16,102 bases of DNA from JAFGLP01 sp050014895. Its GTDB lineage: Bacteria > Chloroflexota > Dehalococcoidia > GIF9 > UBA5629. Positions 12,902 through 16,102 of this stretch are shown in pieces; the first letter of the stretch is position 1, and each line of letters begins with the position of its first letter. Made by a program: the position numbers and the translations under genes. The notes beneath the pieces are model-generated. The model ran no database searches. It saw only the letters and a program-made list of their open reading frames with translations, and had not been told where the DNA came from. The DNA is taken from assembly GCA_050014895.1 (NCBI GenBank), contig JBEKCL010000064.1:1-16102 (forward strand), given 5' to 3'.

Positions 12902-13780
12902 TCACGCCGGTGCATATCGTAGCCACATCCAATCAGGAGCGCTGATCCTTCCGCCTGCTGCATATGTGTATGACAGTTCCCACAACCTCCCCGCGGCCAC
13001 AATAAACGATACCTCGAGGATCCTGCCGATGTCGGCATGAACGACCCTCTGTATTTCCAAGGCACTTTTGCCTAGATCAGTTTTGAGCAGGTTTGCGAGT
13101 TCAGCCGTCATGCTGGATGACCTGATGCGCTCTTCGACTTTGACAGCATAAATTCCTTTCGTTTCCTCAAGCATTTCGTAGAGAGGTTTGCCCTGGCGAT
13201 CAACTATGTCAGCGAATAGATCTATCGGCATCCAGGATGTTATGACCCTTAATGGAACCCCGTCTATGTTCTGAATCTGTATACTCTTTAATGCCTGCTC
13301 GCCTTTGGCCAGGCCAAGTATGGCGGCCACGTCGCTGGGGGGTGCTGCGTTAGCGATCTCCAGCACTTCAATGTCGAGCTCGAAGCCAAGCGCTTTCGCA
13401 GCTGCCTCAAGGCCGGTTGAATATGCCAGCTCGGGACCGATCATCCGGTTCCCGTTTGCTCCGTGCACATCCCCGGAATGCTCTTGCGCCAATTCATCGT
13501 CTCTGTCCAACATCCAGTTAACAGAAAGCTTCCGCCTATCCGCTGAGTGTCTCCTCTCGTCGCGAGCATCAGTACGGCCCAACAGGTAGTCAACGGAAAC
13601 ATTAAAATAAGTGGCCAATAGATCAAGCGCTTCAGCGTTCGGAGTAGTAGAAGTAGTCTCCCACTTGGCGACGGTAGACCGTTCAAAGCCAGTTATTTTA
13701 GCTATATCTTCCTGGGTCTTCTGTTTTTCCTCTCTCAATTCTTTCAAGCGCTTTCCAAAGTAAATGTGCAAGACATTCAC
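12902..13780 (-). CDS. XRE helix-turn-helix / UTRA fusion regulator
   Basis: The 292-aa protein has an XRE/HTH_3 domain at residues 8-68 (GKRLKELREEKQKTQEDIAK, FERSTVAKWE, LATYFNVSVDYLLGRTD). After a charged linker comes a region (~138-285) that reads as a UTRA effector domain: DGVPLRVITSWMPIDLF, GKPLYEMLEETKGI, VKVEERIRS, LEIQRVVHADIGRILEVS. UTRA domains normally follow GntR/HutC winged helices and bind small ligands, often sugars or amino-acid derivatives. Joining one to an XRE head is unusual. The GTG start at 13780 touches a GGGGGG tract; TTG 13771, 9 nt after that tract, may be the true start. A minus-strand TATAAT lies at 13835-13830, overlapping the divergent plus-strand promoter, so the protein probably controls both. 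Confidence 0.8.
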   Translation of the reverse strand: MNVLHIYFGKRLKELREEKQKTQEDIAKITGFERSTVAKWETTSTTPNAEALDLLATYFNVSVDYLLGRTDARDERRHSADRRKLSVNWMLDRDDELAQEHSGDVHGANGNRMIGPELAYSTGLEAAAKALGFELDIEVLEIANAAPPSDVAAILGLAKGEQALKSIQIQNIDGVPLRVITSWMPIDLFADIVDRQGKPLYEMLEETKGIYAVKVEERIRSSSMTAELANLLKTDLGKSALEIQRVVHADIGRILEVSFIVAAGRLWELSYTYAAGGRISAPDWMWLRYAPA

Positions 13781-13840
13781 CCCCCGATTTCAATAATAAT
13801 CCATTTTGTGATCATGAGCAACTATTTTTATTATACCCCC

Positions 13841-13870
13841 TTGACAATGTGAATATGCATCACATATTAT
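13841..13870 (+). promoter_or_regulatory. Divergent promoter with palindromic operator inside
   Basis: TTGACA (13841-13846) and TATTAT (13865-13870) are 18 bp apart. The spacer holds TGTGA-ATATGCA-TCACA (13848-13864), a perfect 5+5 palindrome with a 7-bp gap, so a bound protein would block RNA polymerase. The minus-strand -10 of the XRE-UTRA gene (13835-13830) lies next to it. A half-site TGTGA occurs at 13807. Confidence 0.65.
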
Positions 13871-13913
13871 ATAAATAACAGTTGTTCACGCAAGCAAGAA
13901 AGGAGCCGGCATC

Positions 13914-14138
13914 ATGAGAAGGGTATCTTTTTACCCAATGATGTGACAGAACGTCACAATACCACCGGCGCCGACAACCAAACCAAGTACGGCGCCAGGG
14001 CGTAAATGGGAACTTCACACCGCCGCCGTAAATTCCACAGCACTGTTGCCAGGTTACGTCGTTGCATTGCGTAATCACACCTGCCTGATGAGGCCGGACG
14101 GCAACCGGCCGAAACGCCCGAATGGGCGTAGCGGGTAG
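13914..14138 (+). pseudogene. Interrupted short ORF or leader peptide at the divergent promoter
   Basis: AAAGGAG (13899-13905) precedes ATG 13914 by 8 nt, so initiation looks real. The frame stops after ten codons (MRRVSFYPMM, TGA 13944-13946). Beyond that TGA the same frame stays open for 63 codons (QNVTIPPAPTTKPSTAPG onward) to TAG 14136. It may be a gene with a nonsense change, a 10-aa leader peptide, or a remnant. The second operator covers the TGA. The 3' end of the frame runs through the hammerhead ribozyme, which argues that the long version is not under protein-level selection. Confidence 0.35.
13942..13958 (+). promoter_or_regulatory. Second TGTGA-N7-TCACA operator
   Basis: TGTGA (13942-13946), CAGAACG, TCACA (13954-13958) repeats the promoter palindrome's arms and gap exactly. 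The centres are 94 bp apart, close to nine helical turns, which would allow looping between two bound dimers. It lies in the transcribed region, shortly after the start of the divergent unit. Confidence 0.55.
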
Positions 14139-14147
14139 CCACAGTGC
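14040..14147 (+). ncRNA. Type I hammerhead ribozyme
   Basis: All invariant elements are in order. Stem I 5' strand ACCTGC (14079-14084); core CUGAUGA (14085-14091); stem II GGCCGG/CCGGCC (14092-14097 with 14105-14110, loop ACGGCAA); core GAA (14111-14113); stem III ACGCCC/GGGCGU (14114-14119 with 14124-14129, loop GAAU), including the A15.1-U16.1 pair; A17 at 14130; stem I 3' strand GCGGGT (14131-14136). Predicted cleavage is after GUA, between 14130 and 14131. Distal stem I can extend: GGTTAC (14052-14057) with GTAGCC (14135-14140) and GCACTGT (14040-14046) with ACAGTGC (14141-14147), leaving a 5' bulge suited to a loop II contact. Ends open at stem I, hence type I. The element lies in the transcript that starts near 13877. 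Confidence 0.85.
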
Positions 14148-14711
14148 CCCGCATGAAAGCTGGCGCTTCAGCTTCTCCCACAAACTGAACAAATAACGAA
14201 TGCGGATGTCATTGCCCCAGGAGCAACGCGATAACCGCTTTCAAACAGAGCAGAGTAGGCAATACAGAAGCGAGAGACGCGAGTTTTCGGAATCTTGACA
14301 ACTAAATGCTTGCTTTATCAAGCTGTCGCCTGATGAGGGGGTAACCCTGAAGACGGACTACGCACGAAACCCCAGAACCTGATCCGGCCATGTATCCAGC
14401 AACTCTTTTCAGCCGTCGCTTCAGAGCGCCTTTACCCTGGGGGAGAGGAAACGAGAAGCGATAAGAGCAGCAAGATCCAATGGTGAAAGGTATGCGGGTG
14501 GGATAGCTCCGGATAACCGGCATGTTGACGTAGTTAAAATCAGTTGACCGGCCATGAAGGGAACCACTTCCACGCAGTGGGCCGGGGGCAGTGCTTTTGA
14601 AGGTGCTGGCGAAGAATTCCTATATTCTTTTTTATGGGGAGATGGGACTGGTGACTGACGCCCGGGGAGTAGTGCCGGATGTGACCTTTGAATAGAGTAA
14701 TGCTGAACTAA
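14148..14711 (+). ncRNA. Candidate large structured RNA downstream of the hammerhead
   Basis: About 560 nt without a credible gene are followed directly by a terminator. Local helices are visible: CCGCAT (14149-14154) with ATGCGG (14200-14205) enclosing AAGCTG/CAGCTT; GGGG-GUAA-CCCU (14337-14348), a GNRA tetraloop; CGCT-TCAG-AGCG; CCACT/AGTGG; AAGAAT/ATTCTT. The density of hairpins and GNRA loop suggest an RNA gene, but I match it to no known class. I looked for group II intron domain V and a reverse transcriptase and found neither. Short ORFs in the stretch have no ribosome-binding sites. Calling this an RNA is inference from structure plus context. Confidence 0.4.
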
Positions 14712-14757
14712 AAACAGAGTTGCCTTGACAAGCGAGGCAACTCTGTTTGATTTTATT
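14712..14757 (+). terminator. Strong Rho-independent terminator
   Basis: AAACAGAGTTGCC (14712-14724) pairs perfectly with GGCAACTCTGTTT (14736-14748), 13 bp, followed by GATTTTATT. On the other strand the tail would be TTTTTAG, so it can act in both directions. It closes the hammerhead-containing transcript before the recombinase genes. Confidence 0.85.
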
Positions 14758-14803
14758 GAGAGATTTCCGATTTTCAAATTATGCACATAATTTGGAGGAG
14801 AAA

Positions 14804-15034
14804 ATGTTAGAAAAAGCTGTATTACTAGAATATCCAACGTATCCTGTTGAGAAAGAAATCATGGTTCATGGCATCAGATACAAGCTGACTTATGAGGATG
14901 GTCAACCTGTGTTGACGACGTTTGATCAGGAATTTAAGATATGGGTAGAGCTAAGATTTGCTAAAGATGGTAGCAACGATCAGCATATTCTTAAGAACAT
15001 ATCTCAGCTTATATTGGAAATGTTTGTGGGTTAG
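14804..15034 (+). CDS. Small hypothetical protein before a serine recombinase
   Basis: The 76-aa product has an alternating strand pattern (EIMVHGIRYKLTYEDGQPVL, then TTFDQEFKIWVELRFAKDG) and a C-terminal helix (HILKNISQLILEMFVG). ATG 14804 follows GGAGGAG (14794-14800) by 3-7 nt; the upstream in-frame ATG 14747 lies in the terminator and is unlikely. I do not recognise a family. Its place 85 bp before a large serine recombinase suggests it belongs to the same mobile element, possibly as an accessory or control protein. Confidence 0.65.
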   Translation: MLEKAVLLEYPTYPVEKEIMVHGIRYKLTYEDGQPVLTTFDQEFKIWVELRFAKDGSNDQHILKNISQLILEMFVG

Positions 15035-15119
15035 TAGTGGACATAAATGGAATGTAGTGCTATAATTACAATATTGCTGGTACATAACACTATTACATAT
15101 CTGGCGAAGGGATGATATC

Positions 15120-16102
15120 GTGCTTAATGAAAGGATGTCGAGTCTCAGGGGACTAAAAGCCGTAAGCCTTCTAAGGGCCTCAACCGCAAAACAAACGACA
15201 GATGATAATGACATTCCTTACCAGAGGGACATTGTTAATAATTTTATTGAAAAAAATGGTATGCTTTTAATCAGGGAATTTGTCGAGGGTGGCGTATCCG
15301 GTTTCAAGATAAAGATGGAGAATAGAGATGCTGTCCAGAGGATTAAGGGGATGGCGGATCGGAAAGAATTTGATATATTAGTGGTGTACTATTCTGATAG
15401 AATAGGCAGGACATCAGACGAAAGCCCTTTGGTAATTAGTTATCTCAATGAGAGAAATATTATTGTAGTTAGCGTGAATGAGGGGATAATCAGCACCAAG
15501 AGCCAGGTAGATAAGCTGCTGACATATATTCGTTTCTGGACGAATGAAAACGAGAGTATTAAGATTAGTAACCGATCTACAGATTATCAAACTATTCTGA
15601 TAAAAGAAGGAAGATATAGAGGCGGCGGGAAAAAGATGCTTGCTTACGGCTATAGGCTGGTTGATAATCGATCAAAAAACCTTAAAGGAAGATATATTCT
15701 GGATGTTGAAATAGATCCTGAAACATCCAAGATAGTTATTCTTATATATGATTTTTCGATAAACTATAATATGGGAGCAAGAGCTATTGCATCATATCTT
15801 AATGAGCATCATAGAGATATAGCAAAAAACCCGAGCGGTTGGTCATATAGATCTGTTACCTATATATTAAATAACCCTGTGTATAAAGGCGTTATTCGAA
15901 TGTTTAGCCGTGCAACAGAAGAAGAAATTGTTTGTCCTGAGATAAAAGAAAGCTTAGTCATTATTCCTGAAGCAGTATGGGAGAAGAATCAACAAGTAAT
16001 AAAGGGTAGAATAACCACAAGCAGAAAGCCGAGAATGGGGATTACCTCTGCCAGGGTATTATTGAGCGGCTTAGTTTATTGCGGACATTGTCAATCAAAG
16101 AT
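15120..16102 (+). CDS. Large serine recombinase (3' end outside window)
   Basis: The first 327 codons are seen. The N-terminal resolvase domain (~12-165) has the catalytic Ser in LLRASTAKQ (R-x-S-x-x-x-Q pattern), EFVEGGVSG and the YYSDRIGRT motif. The recombinase domain follows (~185-300: GGGKKMLAYGYRLV, ARAIASYLNEHH, GWSYRSVTYILNNPVYKG), and then SGLVYCGHCQSK, the start of a zinc-ribbon Cys pair. This is the standard plan of transposon/phage large serine integrases. GTG 15120 is chosen because AAGGG lies 8 nt upstream and it places the catalytic Ser near residue 21. These enzymes insert and excise elements at specific sites; the element would lie to the left or right of this gene, and no att core can be assigned from one end. 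Confidence 0.9.
   Translation, partial: MLNERMSSLRGLKAVSLLRASTAKQTTDDNDIPYQRDIVNNFIEKNGMLLIREFVEGGVSGFKIKMENRDAVQRIKGMADRKEFDILVVYYSDRIGRTSDESPLVISYLNERNIIVVSVNEGIISTKSQVDKLLTYIRFWTNENESIKISNRSTDYQTILIKEGRYRGGGKKMLAYGYRLVDNRSKNLKGRYILDVEIDPETSKIVILIYDFSINYNMGARAIASYLNEHHRDIAKNPSGWSYRSVTYILNNPVYKGVIRMFSRATEEEIVCPEIKESLVIIPEAVWEKNQQVIKGRITTSRKPRMGITSARVLLSGLVYCGHCQSK

Noticed and set aside
14330..14370. A second functional hammerhead ribozyme
   Set aside because: CUGAUGA and GAA are present, but stem I and a UH cleavage site are missing and position 15.1 is G, so cleavage is not expected.
14148..14757. Group II intron 5' part
   Set aside because: The hairpin-rich sequence first looked intron-like, but there is no domain V-like hairpin, no GTGYG start that fits and no reverse transcriptase; the downstream genes are unrelated.
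14421..14837. 138-codon minus-strand ORF
   Set aside because: It crosses the terminator and the ribosome-binding site of the 14804 gene and shows random composition.
1..16102. CRISPR array
   Set aside because: No regularly spaced 23-40-bp repeats with unique spacers; the only perfect short tandem-like repeat is the two-copy 29-bp-period element at 10287-10335.

Overview
The window reads as a Gram-positive, endospore-former-type Firmicute, most like the Peptococcaceae (Desulfotomaculum/Pelotomaculum group). The reasons are strong AGGAGG ribosome-binding sites, frequent TTG/GTG starts, an S-layer-homology (SLH) C-terminus at the left edge, and a Bacillus-type ComQXPA pheromone system. The taxon is inferred; there is no 16S or other marker.

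Layout. (1) 1-220: 3' end of an SLH-domain surface protein with a strong terminator. (2) 747-3936: a recombination module made of an integrase N-domain-only ORF, a complete tyrosine recombinase, an excisionase-like HTH protein, a second tyrosine recombinase, and directly after it a 3' tRNA fragment that is the likely attachment site. (3) 4331-5847: a promoter and two small genes, the first for a secreted protein. (4) 6103-10221, minus strand: a four-gene quorum-sensing operon in the order comX-like, comQ-like, comP-like, comA-like. (5) 10403-11662: a second promoter, almost identical to the one at 4331, driving two exported proteins of unknown function. (6) 11663-12234: hairpin-rich intergenic DNA. 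(7) 12235-12805: a ribbon-helix-helix protein and a small overlapping ORF. (8) 12902-13780, minus strand: an unusual regulator joining an XRE helix-turn-helix to a UTRA effector domain. (9) 13841-14757: a divergent transcription unit with paired operators, a short interrupted ORF, a complete type I hammerhead ribozyme core and about 560 nt of further apparently structured RNA ending at a terminator. (10) 14804-16102: a small protein and a large serine recombinase cut by the window end.

How the parts fit. The quorum-sensing operon encodes a short pre-pheromone with a penultimate Trp, a prenyl transferase, a PDZ-multi-TM-GAF-HisKA_3 kinase and a NarL/LuxR-type response regulator. The operon is flanked on both sides by small secreted-protein genes whose promoters align without gaps over 97 bp (82 of 97 identical). 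Both promoters carry an 18-bp palindrome CCTGT-N8-ACAGG, a second RACAGGT box exactly 29 bp further on, and a perfect TATAAT exactly 27 bp after that. The same RACAGGT box occurs twice, again 29 bp apart, upstream of comX. I infer a closed pheromone regulon: ComA-like binding at these boxes activates both secreted-protein units and probably comX itself.

The second discovery-grade item is the hammerhead ribozyme at about 14040-14147. It lies in a transcript that starts next to the XRE-UTRA regulator, and two TGTGA-N7-TCACA palindromes (one inside the promoter) are good candidates for that regulator's operators.
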